64,000 nt of DNA, from contig JAUIBA010000002.1 in the NCBI GenBank assembly GCA_030427635.1, forward strand, positions 237,726 to 301,725, read 5' to 3'. The translations under genes were made by a program, and so were the position numbers. Below, one piece after another: positions 35,824-43,839 of the stretch; positions within the stretch are counted from its first letter, which is position 1; every line of letters starts with the position of its first letter. Origin of the DNA: Bacteroidia bacterium (GTDB taxonomy: Bacteria > Bacteroidota > Bacteroidia > Chitinophagales > Chitinophagaceae). The notes under the pieces were generated by a model. The model was not told where the DNA came from. It ran no database searches and saw only the letters and a list, made by a program, of their open reading frames with translations.

Positions 35824-36015
35824 TTATTTCAGCTTTACATTTACTGCGTTGAGGCCTTTTTTGCCGTTCTGAACGTCAAATACTACCTGATCGTTTTCAC
35901 GGATCTGATCGTAGAGGCCAGACACGTGTACGAAGATGTCTGCGCCACCATTTGCCGGTGTGATAAAACCAAATCCTTTGGTTTCGTTGAAGAATTTTAC
36001 TGTTCCTTCCTGCAT
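35824..36015 (-). CDS. Cold-shock protein, CspA family
   Basis: The 63-residue product is a single cold-shock domain, an OB fold that binds single-stranded RNA and DNA. RNP1 is KGFGFI (residues 13-18) and RNP2 is DIFVHV (26-31); both are intact. It begins MQEGTVKFFNETKGFGFI, as in Bacteroidota Csp proteins, and ends AVNVKLK. It should act as an RNA chaperone. It follows another cold-shock-domain gene by 40 bp on the same strand and ends with a strong terminator. Whether cold induces it cannot be read here; the A-rich leader has no cold-box I recognise. Confidence 0.95.
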   Translation of the reverse strand: MQEGTVKFFNETKGFGFITPANGGADIFVHVSGLYDQIRENDQVVFDVQNGKKGLNAVNVKLK

Positions 36016-36055
36016 TGTTTTTGTTTTTGTTGTTATTGATACTCCGTTACCGGCA

Positions 36056-36496
36056 TTATTGAATAATTTTCACACGTACTGCTGTATAGCCTTTTGGTCC
36101 ACGCTCACGCTCATAGCTTACCTTATCACGCTCTTTAATAGGCTGCAGTGTCTGGTTTACATGTACAAATACATTTTCTCTGGTTTTATTGTCAGTAATA
36201 AAACCATAACCCTTTGCATCGTTGAAGAAGGATACAATTCCCTCTCTTTCCGGACTCTCAGCCTCTCTGGGGGCAGCAATACCGGTATGAGATATACTCA
36301 CTCCGTTATCGGCCAGTCCGTGACTTTGCGGTGGCGTATCTGATATGTTGCCATTTTCATCTATATAGGCCATCATTTCGTTAAGGCTTTTGCCTTTTTC
36401 ATTATTGGCCTTACGCTCCTGCATCTTTTCAGCTTTTTCCTGTTTTTTCTTTGCTCTTTTCTTTTCCAGCTCTTTTTTTGCAAATGTTATACCCAT
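36056..36496 (-). CDS. Cold-shock-domain protein with basic N-terminal coil
   Basis: The 146-residue protein has a very charged N-terminal segment (KKELEKKRAKKKQEKAEKMQ, residues 7-26), then a disordered linker (about 35-80), then a cold-shock domain at about 84-146. The domain has GIVSFFNDAKGYGFITDN (RNP1 KGYGFI), VFVHV (RNP2) and ends TAVRVKII. The layout resembles longer Bacteroidota CSD proteins whose basic tail may add RNA or ribosome contacts. It is the first of two CSD genes in line. A 324-bp gap lies upstream (36497-36820). Confidence 0.9.
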   Translation of the reverse strand: MGITFAKKELEKKRAKKKQEKAEKMQERKANNEKGKSLNEMMAYIDENGNISDTPPQSHGLADNGVSISHTGIAAPREAESPEREGIVSFFNDAKGYGFITDNKTRENVFVHVNQTLQPIKERDKVSYERERGPKGYTAVRVKIIQ

Positions 36497-36820
36497 ATTT
36501 CTTTTTTTACACGTTAGTTATTCCTTCCGGGACTTTTTCGGTTCCCTTCCGGTCTATAATCAGCCTCCCGGTTTGCTTTTCTGGTATGCTCTTTTGCTGC
36601 TAAAGTCACAGTTATAGTATGTACTATATTACTGAAAACCCTCTTACCTGAAATGTTACACAATGCGTACCCCCGGGTGTTGCGGGTGTCTGGGAAATGC
36701 GAAAACTGAAGAGAAAAGAATAAACTAAAAACTTGACAGAAGAAGCTGAGGCAGAAACCCGCAGGCGCAAAGGTAGCAAAAATCTGTATTATCTGAAAAT
36801 TATATGTACAGTATGCAGCT
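36497..36820. other. Intergenic region with inverted repeat
   Basis: This 324-bp gap lies between the desaturase 3' end and the CSD gene pair, both read on the minus strand. I see no gene. At 36613-36628 there is a 7-bp inverted repeat (tatagta-tg-tactata), about 120 bp upstream of the CSD gene, which could be an operator or part of a long cold-shock-type leader. Confidence 0.4.
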
Positions 36821-37894
36821 TTATTCTGGTTTACTGCCCAGAGTTTTCATAAAACGGTAGTGCGATAATATCGCTGCCCCCACAGTAGGCATTGAATTGT
36901 ACTTCAGGTCATATTCGGTACACTTACGCGCTACAATCTTGCTCAGAGCCGGATAATGCACATGACTGATGCGGGGAAACAGGTGGTGTTCTATCTGGTA
37001 ATTCAGGCCACCAGCCAGCCATGACACAATCTTATTGTCAGGTGCAAAGTTTGCAGTAGTTTTTATCTGGTGTATAGCCCACTCGTTTTCTATTTGTTTG
37101 TCTTCACCACCGGTATATTCAAATTCGGTTTCTTCTACTACATGGGCCAGCTGAAAAACTACTGACATAGATAGTCCCATAGCAGCATGCATACAGGCAA
37201 AACCTACCGCCCACTTACCCAGGCCAAACATGTAAATGGGAATGGCCATGTAAAAAACGACGTACAGTATTTTGCTTACCCAGAAAATAACATGCTCGCT
37301 TGTACTCATTTTTGTAAGCTGCGTAGTATATATACGTTGGGTGCTGTATTTGGAAATGTCCATGACGAATATCCAAAGGAACGAGCTGAGTGCATAAATA
37401 AACCACAGGTATATGTGCTGGGCGCGGTGTACAGGATACCACTTTTGTGTATGACATTGTCTTATTACCGGGCTTTTGGCTATGTCATCATCCACGCCAT
37501 CTACATTGGTGTAGGTATGGTGTATGATATTATGTTTCTGCTTCCATATAAAAGCATTACCACCCAGTGCATTAAGAGTCAGCCCCAGCAGTTCATTCAC
37601 CCATTTGCGGCGTGAGTATGAGCCATGACATGCATCGTGCATTACATTGAAACCTATGGCAGAAAGCGTGAACCCCAGCATAAGGCAGAATGCAATGGCA
37701 ACAGGGGCATTGTTTACAACTGCCGGCAGTGACAGATATAGCGCCAGAGATGTAACTATAAGTACTATTGTTTTAATGTGCAGTTGCCGGTTGCCGGTTT
37801 TTCTGATACCATTCTCTGCAAAATATTTATCAACATCAGCCTTAAGCGACTGGAAAAAAATTGCCTTCTTATTGTTAAAAGTTACCTTACTCAT
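36821..37894 (-). CDS. Membrane fatty-acid (acyl-CoA/phospholipid) desaturase
   Basis: The 357-residue di-iron membrane desaturase carries the three His boxes: HDACH (86-90), HNIIHH (121-126) and QIEHH (300-304). The Q-x-x-H-H third box and the box spacing match the 'front-end'/linoleoyl-type family, here without a fused cytochrome b5 domain. At least four hydrophobic segments lie between the boxes. It should insert a double bond in membrane acyl chains, using O2 and an electron donor encoded elsewhere. It is divergent from a TetR-FabF operon across a 415-bp gap, which points to shared control of lipid composition. Regiospecificity cannot be told from sequence. Confidence 0.92.
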   Translation of the reverse strand: MSKVTFNNKKAIFFQSLKADVDKYFAENGIRKTGNRQLHIKTIVLIVTSLALYLSLPAVVNNAPVAIAFCLMLGFTLSAIGFNVMHDACHGSYSRRKWVNELLGLTLNALGGNAFIWKQKHNIIHHTYTNVDGVDDDIAKSPVIRQCHTQKWYPVHRAQHIYLWFIYALSSFLWIFVMDISKYSTQRIYTTQLTKMSTSEHVIFWVSKILYVVFYMAIPIYMFGLGKWAVGFACMHAAMGLSMSVVFQLAHVVEETEFEYTGGEDKQIENEWAIHQIKTTANFAPDNKIVSWLAGGLNYQIEHHLFPRISHVHYPALSKIVARKCTEYDLKYNSMPTVGAAILSHYRFMKTLGSKPE

Positions 37895-38262
37895 ACATAT
37901 GTCTGAAGTACTAAACTAATCATAACTCCGACATTATGCATACTTAAATGCCAATAACCCCGATTTTATTTCTGGCAAGCAAGAAAATTTTCTATGTTTC
38001 GCAACAAATATTTTTTAATTGCCTGCCTTTATTATGATCTTAAATGTCTGTCTTACACTGATTTACTAACGAAATAATGACTTTGGTATTGTGTGGGAAT
38101 ATTGCTCTCAGGCTTCTTTTAAATTTTATAGCAACCGGTAAAAGTTATTTTTTATTGGTGTTTTATTTACTATTCCAAAGATGCAAGCAAATAATCAGGG
38201 TAAAGGTACCCTGTTATTTTCCTTATGGCTGTTATTTTTTGTTTATTCAAAAAATATTTTAC

Positions 38263-38280
38263 CTATCTATCAGTAGATAG
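38263..38280. promoter_or_regulatory. Candidate TetR operator (CTATCTA-tcag-TAGATAG)
   Basis: A perfect 7-bp inverted repeat with a 4-bp spacer directly abuts the -7 element of the tetR promoter. Size and position fit autorepression by a TetR dimer. Confidence 0.6.
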
Positions 38281-38288
38281 TATCTTTG
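38281..38288 (+). promoter_or_regulatory. Bacteroidota -7 promoter element (TATCTTTG) for tetR-fabF
   Basis: TATCTTTG is a full TAnnTTTG match. The TTG taken as start by the ORF track (38286) lies inside it, so translation must begin further downstream. Confidence 0.65.
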
Positions 38289-38309
38289 TACCAGATATTG
38301 ATATCTATT

Positions 38310-38861
38310 TTGAGTAATCGTGAAAATATCATTGAGCTGGCAGACACTCTCATAAGGGAGAAGGGGTATAATGCCTTTAGCTACATGGATATTGCCCGGG
38401 AGGTGGGTATCCGTACTGCATCGGTTCATTATTACTTTCCGGCAAAGGCAGATTTGGGCGTGGCGGTAATACGTATGCACCAGGCGCGGTTTCATGAAAT
38501 GGCCGATGAGCTGCAGCAAGCTGATCCACAGGAGCGCCTGCAAAAGTTTCTGGACAACTATTCTACAATCAGCGCAGCTAATAAGGTATGTCTTGTGGGG
38601 GCTTTGGCTACTGCATTCCGTACGCTTGATGAACCTATTCAGCATGAGCTGAAAGTGTTTGCAGCAATGATACTGGAATGGATGACACTTGTGCTTACAG
38701 ATGGCAGGAAAAAGGGGATATTTCATTTCAGTATTTCCCCGCGTACCAAAGCTGTAATGATTATAGGTAACATGCTGTCTGTAGTGCAACTGGCACGCCT
38801 TACCTCGCCCGAAGATGTAAATCTTGTGAAACGTACTATTATTGAGGACCTTACAAAGTAA
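38310..38861 (+). CDS. TetR/AcrR family transcriptional regulator
   Basis: The frame has no ATG upstream of the conserved helix. The ORF-track TTG (38286) falls inside the -7 element, so I choose the TTG at 38310, giving 183 residues that start LSNRENIIELADTLIREKGY. The helix-turn-helix spans about residues 5-50, with YMDIAREVGIRTASVHYYFPAKADL, the TetR family hallmark. The C-terminal ligand domain follows (FLDNYSTISAANKVCLVGALATAF). It lies 5 bp before a FabF-like gene and divergent from a desaturase gene, so a fatty-acid or acyl-CoA ligand is a reasonable guess. It probably represses its own operon through the adjacent repeat. Confidence 0.88.
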   Translation: MSNRENIIELADTLIREKGYNAFSYMDIAREVGIRTASVHYYFPAKADLGVAVIRMHQARFHEMADELQQADPQERLQKFLDNYSTISAANKVCLVGALATAFRTLDEPIQHELKVFAAMILEWMTLVLTDGRKKGIFHFSISPRTKAVMIIGNMLSVVQLARLTSPEDVNLVKRTIIEDLTK

Positions 38862-38866
38862 ATGTT

Positions 38867-40111
38867 ATGAAACGTGTAGTAATTACCGGCCTCGGAGCCG
38901 TAACGCCCATAGGCAATAATGTAGCCGCATACTGGGAAAATATGCTGAAGGGTATAAGTGGCGCAGCTCCCATTACCCGCTTTGATGCGGCTAAGTTCCG
39001 TACTCAGTTTGCCTGTGAGGTAAAGGGCTTTGACCCATCGCCGTTTTTTGAGCGTAATGATGCCCGTAAATATGATATTGTAACACAGTATGCAGTAGCT
39101 GCGTCGGAAGAAGCCATTGCACAGGCGGGTATTGATTTCACTACTCTGAATCGTGACCGGATAGGTGTCATATGGGGCGGGGGCGATGGAGGTGTTTCCA
39201 CCTTTGAAGAGCAGCATGCGGCATATGTGCTAGGCGACGGTACGCCGCGTTTCAACCCGTTTTTTATACCTAAGCGCATTGTAAATATTGCATCGGGCGT
39301 TATCTCTATCCGCCACGGTTTGCGCGGTGTCAACTATACAACAGCTGCAGCCTGCTCTGCAAGCAATACCGCCATTATTGATGCATTTAACTACATACGA
39401 TGGGGTAAGGCAGATATGATGATAACAGGGGGCTCAGAGGCATCTGTCACCCCTACCTCCATAGGTGGATTCAATGCATCAAAGGCACTGTCAATGGCCA
39501 ATGATATTTGTGCACAGGCATCGCGGCCTTTTGATGTGGCACGGGACGGCTTTGTGCTGGGAGAGGGTGCCGGTGCCATAGTGCTGGAGAGCTACGAGCA
39601 CGCTGTAGCGCGTGGTGCTACCATCCTGGCCGAGGTGCTGGGTGGTGGACTGGCTGCCGATGCGTATCACCTTACAGGCACACATCCCGATGGTGATGGG
39701 GCGGTATTGGGCATGACGCTGGCCCTGCAGGATGCAGGCCTCCAGCCGGGGGATATTGACCATATAAATGCACATGCCACCTCTACACCGGTAGGCGACA
39801 TCAGCGAGCTACGTGCCATACGCCGTGTATTTGGCGAGCGACCTGCTGCATCTATCAGTGCTACTAAATCTATGACCGGCCATTTGCTGGGTGGTGCAGG
39901 GGCTATTGAGGCCATTGCCTGCATTAAGTCAGTAATGCATGATGTGATACCGCCCACTATCAATACCGTACATGTAGAGCCTGAATTTGCCGATGGCTTT
40001 GACCTTGCTCTGGGTACACCCCGCCATAGAAAAGTACAATATGCCATGAGCAATACGTTTGGTTTCGGGGGGCATATAGGCTGTTCAGTATATGGTAAGT
40101 TTAACGGATAA
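38867..40111 (+). CDS. Beta-ketoacyl-ACP synthase, FabF-like
   Basis: The 414-residue protein is a KAS II-type condensing enzyme that extends acyl-ACP with malonyl-ACP. The Cys-His-His triad is C163 (TAAACSASN), H303 (HINAHATSTP) and H339 (TKSMTGHLLGGAGAIEA), with K334. The glycine-rich end GFGGHIG is present. Length matches FabF (about 410). It is co-transcribed with the TetR gene rather than with acpP/fab genes, so it is probably a second, regulated KAS acting in membrane lipid adjustment or in making a special fatty acid or polyketide. No acyl carrier protein or ketoreductase gene is nearby. Confidence 0.92.
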   Translation: MKRVVITGLGAVTPIGNNVAAYWENMLKGISGAAPITRFDAAKFRTQFACEVKGFDPSPFFERNDARKYDIVTQYAVAASEEAIAQAGIDFTTLNRDRIGVIWGGGDGGVSTFEEQHAAYVLGDGTPRFNPFFIPKRIVNIASGVISIRHGLRGVNYTTAAACSASNTAIIDAFNYIRWGKADMMITGGSEASVTPTSIGGFNASKALSMANDICAQASRPFDVARDGFVLGEGAGAIVLESYEHAVARGATILAEVLGGGLAADAYHLTGTHPDGDGAVLGMTLALQDAGLQPGDIDHINAHATSTPVGDISELRAIRRVFGERPAASISATKSMTGHLLGGAGAIEAIACIKSVMHDVIPPTINTVHVEPEFADGFDLALGTPRHRKVQYAMSNTFGFGGHIGCSVYGKFNG

Positions 40112-40423
40112 ATTGCTGGTTGTGTGGATATACGCCAGTGTACAGGTGCCTTGATGGCCTCACCGCTAACTAAAGATATATATTGCGTATTGTTTTATGT
40201 TGTTGTTTAATCCGGTTGCACCTGCCGCAGTCTATGCGGTGTCCGGTAGAGCGTCTTTATATCCTTTGTATATATATGTATATTCCCGAAAATAAATATA
40301 ATTATTTGTTTTATTGTTTTGGGCTACAGATATGCCGTAAAACCTTAGGCTGTACAGCTAAATAACAGATTGCTCCAGTTGTGTTTAGGTCTCTGCAGGT
40401 GGGTTTTGAATGTTAAGAAAAAT

Positions 40424-40438
40424 CAAAGGATTCCTTTG
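40424..40438. promoter_or_regulatory. Operator-like palindrome upstream of susC
   Basis: caaagga-t-tcctttg is a perfect 7-bp inverted repeat with a 1-bp centre, 115 bp upstream of the SusC ATG. The binding protein is unknown. Confidence 0.4.
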
Positions 40439-40479
40439 TTTATTCACATTGTTGTAATAAATTCACCCCCCAAATACTG

Positions 40480-40506
40480 TGTTGCCCGCTATGGCGGGGA
40501 GCAACA
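40480..40506 (+). promoter_or_regulatory. Leader stem-loop before susC
   Basis: tgttgc/gcaaca closes an inner ccgc-tatg-gcgg hairpin with a small bulge, followed by GTTGTGTTTTT, 47 bp before the ATG. It could be an attenuator or an mRNA-stability element. Confidence 0.4.
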
Positions 40507-40552
40507 GTTGTGTTTTTGCGGACCAAAAGTTTCTTAGACTAAACAAAAGAGT

Positions 40553-43500
40553 ATGAAAAAAACTTCTCTATTCCTTGTGCTGATGTTGTCGGCCGGTCTT
40601 ACGGCTTTCGCTCAGGAGACACCACAGACCCACTCGGTATCGGGTAAGGTAGTGGATGAGCACGGCAAGGGTATCAAGGGCGTTACCGTGACGGTAAAAG
40701 GTGGCACCGAAACGGCGGTTACGGATGTGAACGGAGATTTCATGTTCGACGCGCCGGATGGTAGTAACCTTATTATCGTTCAGCAGGTAGGTTTCGCTAC
40801 TCAGTACATTGAAGATGAAGGTCAGTCATTGATAATCACCATGCTTACACTGTCAAAGCAGCTGGAGGGGAACGTAACTACAGCCCTTGTAGCCAGCCGT
40901 CAGGAAAAGCGTGAGGTAGGCTATAATGCTACCACGCTGGGTGGTGATGAACTCATGTCGGCCAGCAATACCAGCATAATTTCAGGTCTTCAGGGCAAAG
41001 TGGCAGGCGCTAATATTACCAGCTCTACCAACGGCCCCGGCGGCTCTGCACGCATTGTACTGCGTGGCGAGAAGTCGTTCATGAAGAATAATAATGCACT
41101 CATAGTAGTAGATGGTGTTATTACCAATAACTATGACCGTACCATCAGCCGCTTTAATGCTGCCAATCCATGGTTCTCTGAGCTGAATCAGATAGACTTT
41201 GGTAACAGTGCCAATGATATCAACCCTGAAGATATAGAGTCAGTAACTGTACTGCACGGTGCGGCTGCTACCGCTATGTATGGTGCTATGGGGGCCAATG
41301 GTGCTATCATGTACACCACTAAGAAAGGCAAGCACTCCTCGGGCCAGAAGGGTAAAATGGACATTACGTTCAAGAGTACCTATACTCAGTCTGACGTAAC
41401 AAAGATTCCACAGACACAGAACATGTATGGTCAGGGCAATATCTATGGTGGTATAGCTGATGACCGCAGTGAATACCGTAGCTGGGGCTATGAAATGGAT
41501 GGTGGTCTGCGTCCATGGGGCCAGGTGATAAACGGCAAGCAGATGGTGAAGCCTTATTCAAACCAGCCAAACAATCTGCGTGATTTCTTTAACCGCGGTA
41601 AGAATATCAACAATTATCTGTCTATATCTGGAGGTTCTGACAAGTCGAACTATTTCCTGTCTATGAATGCGATGAACGCATCGGGTGTAGTGCCTAATAC
41701 GTTCTACAACAGATACAATGTTCGTTTCAGCGGCAACACACAGTTGAGCCACAATCTGTACTCTTCTGTAAATGTTAACTACCTCAACACTTATTCCCGT
41801 GTTGAAGCCAGTGGTAATGGTCCCGGTTCTGTAATCAATAACCTGATACAGACTCCGCGCGATATTCCTGTACAGGAACTGTCTGACCTGGATAATAACT
41901 TTTACGCAATGCAGTTCTTTGATACATCAGGTACTGAGCGTTATGGTAACTACAATGGTTCTTACCAGAATCCTTACTGGACAGCTAAGAACTATGACAA
42001 CCGTAACAAAACAGACAGGGTTATCAGTGATGTGAAAATAGGTTTCAAACAGAACGACTGGCATATCTTCAACCGTGTAGGTGCCGATATCTCTGCCGAC
42101 CGTGCTACTTATAAGTCACCTCAGTATAATGCCGCGCCAATGGATGCAGCTTATAGCAGTGCATTTGTTTCACCAGGTGGCTACACGCAGACTAACTACA
42201 ATGGTCTACGTTTCTACAATGACTTTGTTATTAACTATAACCACGAGCTCAGCCACAACTTTGGCATGAATGCTTATGTGGGGCATAACCTTACTGTTCA
42301 GCGCGATGAGTTGCTGGCTGGTATCATAGAGCCAAACTTTGGTGGACTGGTACTGCCCGCTTATTATAATCTGGACAATAATGCAGGCCCTGTTATCGGT
42401 TACAACAATCTTGTAAACCGCCGCACAATGGGTCTGTACGGAAATCTGGCATTTAACTATCAGCGCGAACTGTTCCTGGAAATAGCCGGCCGTAACGACT
42501 GGTCTTCTACACTCATTCAGCGTCGTCAGTCATTCTACTATCCTGCTGTAAGCGCCGGATGGGTATTCACTGAGCGCCTGGATGGTACAAGATTCCGTAA
42601 CAATGTTATGAACTACGGTAAGGTGCGTATATCCGGTGGTGGTGTAGGTAGCGATGGTATCGCTTATACCAATAATAACGCTGGCTATACACGCAATCCT
42701 ATCCGCACTTCTTATGGCTCGGTTACTTCTCCGTTCAACGGCGCTTATGCATACTCTGTAATGAATGCCTTTGGTGATAATAACCTCAGCCCTGAGCGTA
42801 CACGTGAGTTTGAAGCCGGTTTAGACCTTGGTTTCCTCCGCGACCGTATCAATGCTTCATTTACTTTCTACCGCTCATACACTATCAATACGATAGCGCC
42901 TGTGCAGCTGCCTACATCATCAGGTTATATGTACAACTACATCAATGTAGGCGATGTATCAAACAATGGTGTGGAAATAGCGCTGCGTGGTACCCCGATA
43001 TCTACACGCTGGGGACTGCGCTGGGAGCTGTTTGCAACCTACACACGCAACAAGAATACTGTAGAGCGTCTGAACGGTGGTATGGAGAATGTAGTACTGG
43101 GTGGCTTTGACGGTATGCAGATAGTAGCTGCAGAAGGCCAGTCGCTGGGTACATTCTATGCAAAAGATATCGAATACTGGAAAGATCCTAAAGGTGAGTG
43201 GCATGCAGTTGTAGATCCTGCTACGGGTCTTCCTATTGCTACAAACACTCCTGTTTACAAAGGTTCTTATCAGCCTAAGTTTATGGCATCATGGGGTACT
43301 GACCTTTCTTACAAGGGTATAAAACTGCATGCACTGTTCTTTACCAAGCAGGGTGGCAAGTTCTATAGCCAGAACAAGATGAACATGGATGCGAACGGTA
43401 CATCAGAGCCTACCACAGTTAATGGTCGTAACCCTTATGTGTGGGAAAACTCAGTATATCAGGTGCCCGGTACCAACATCTATCAGGCAAATACTACCCG

Positions 43501-43816
43501 CTTCTCTCCTTACGAGTACTACACTACCCAGCAGCAGACAGTACCTGCACAGGGTATAGTGGATGCAAGCTATGTAAGGCTGCAGGAGCTTTCTATCTCT
43601 TACCAGATACCACAGCGCTATTATGAGCGCTCACCATTCGGTGCGCTGGAAGCAGGTATATTCGGTAACAACCTGGCATTGTGGACAGCTAAGAGTAACA
43701 GATATGATGACCCCGAAGCTACCTCTGCAGGTGCTATGGGTAACGGACAGGGATTTAACTATACTGCGCGCCCTGCACTCAGGAATTATGGTGTGTACGT
43801 AAAAGTTAACTTCTAA
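40553..43816 (+). CDS. SusC/RagA-type TonB-linked outer-membrane transporter
   Basis: The 1087-residue protein has a signal peptide (MKKTSLFLVLMLSAGLTAFAQ), a carboxypeptidase-like domain (about 27-105: HSVSGKVVDEHGKGIKGVTV), a plug with the SusC-type block NTSIISGLQGKVAGANIT ... RIVLRGEKSF and DIESVTVLHGAAATAMYGAMGANGAIMYTTKKG, and a large barrel ending NYGVYVKVNF with a terminal Phe. It should import a ligand captured by the SusD partner that follows 23 bp later. There are no glycoside hydrolases, peptidases or sensor/regulator genes next to it, so the substrate, sugar or peptide, is unknown. Confidence 0.96.
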   Translation: MKKTSLFLVLMLSAGLTAFAQETPQTHSVSGKVVDEHGKGIKGVTVTVKGGTETAVTDVNGDFMFDAPDGSNLIIVQQVGFATQYIEDEGQSLIITMLTLSKQLEGNVTTALVASRQEKREVGYNATTLGGDELMSASNTSIISGLQGKVAGANITSSTNGPGGSARIVLRGEKSFMKNNNALIVVDGVITNNYDRTISRFNAANPWFSELNQIDFGNSANDINPEDIESVTVLHGAAATAMYGAMGANGAIMYTTKKGKHSSGQKGKMDITFKSTYTQSDVTKIPQTQNMYGQGNIYGGIADDRSEYRSWGYEMDGGLRPWGQVINGKQMVKPYSNQPNNLRDFFNRGKNINNYLSISGGSDKSNYFLSMNAMNASGVVPNTFYNRYNVRFSGNTQLSHNLYSSVNVNYLNTYSRVEASGNGPGSVINNLIQTPRDIPVQELSDLDNNFYAMQFFDTSGTERYGNYNGSYQNPYWTAKNYDNRNKTDRVISDVKIGFKQNDWHIFNRVGADISADRATYKSPQYNAAPMDAAYSSAFVSPGGYTQTNYNGLRFYNDFVINYNHELSHNFGMNAYVGHNLTVQRDELLAGIIEPNFGGLVLPAYYNLDNNAGPVIGYNNLVNRRTMGLYGNLAFNYQRELFLEIAGRNDWSSTLIQRRQSFYYPAVSAGWVFTERLDGTRFRNNVMNYGKVRISGGGVGSDGIAYTNNNAGYTRNPIRTSYGSVTSPFNGAYAYSVMNAFGDNNLSPERTREFEAGLDLGFLRDRINASFTFYRSYTINTIAPVQLPTSSGYMYNYINVGDVSNNGVEIALRGTPISTRWGLRWELFATYTRNKNTVERLNGGMENVVLGGFDGMQIVAAEGQSLGTFYAKDIEYWKDPKGEWHAVVDPATGLPIATNTPVYKGSYQPKFMASWGTDLSYKGIKLHALFFTKQGGKFYSQNKMNMDANGTSEPTTVNGRNPYVWENSVYQVPGTNIYQANTTRFSPYEYYTTQQQTVPAQGIVDASYVRLQELSISYQIPQRYYERSPFGALEAGIFGNNLALWTAKSNRYDDPEATSAGAMGNGQGFNYTARPALRNYGVYVKVNF

Positions 43817-43839
43817 ACCTCAATTCTAAAAAACTGTAT

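Larger units (their letters stand above)
37895..38309. other. Divergent regulatory region between desaturase and tetR
   Basis: The 415-bp AT-rich gap serves two divergent transcripts. On the right end it holds the operator-like repeat and -7 element listed separately. I see no convincing gene; a 67-codon plus-strand frame ends inside the repeat and has no recognisable features. Confidence 0.5.
40112..40552. other. Long leader/intergenic region before susC
   Basis: The 441-bp gap contains no convincing gene. It has a 15-bp odd palindrome (caaagga-t-tcctttg, 40424-40438) and a stem-loop at 40480-40506 (listed separately). No full TAnnTTTG element was found. Confidence 0.5.

Noticed and set aside
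38077-38280. 67-residue ORF between desaturase and tetR
   Set aside because: It ends inside the operator-like repeat, has no promoter and no recognisable family; low-complexity hydrophobic sequence.
40183-40365. 60-residue ORF before susC
   Set aside because: Cys/Tyr-rich random composition, no signal or motif.
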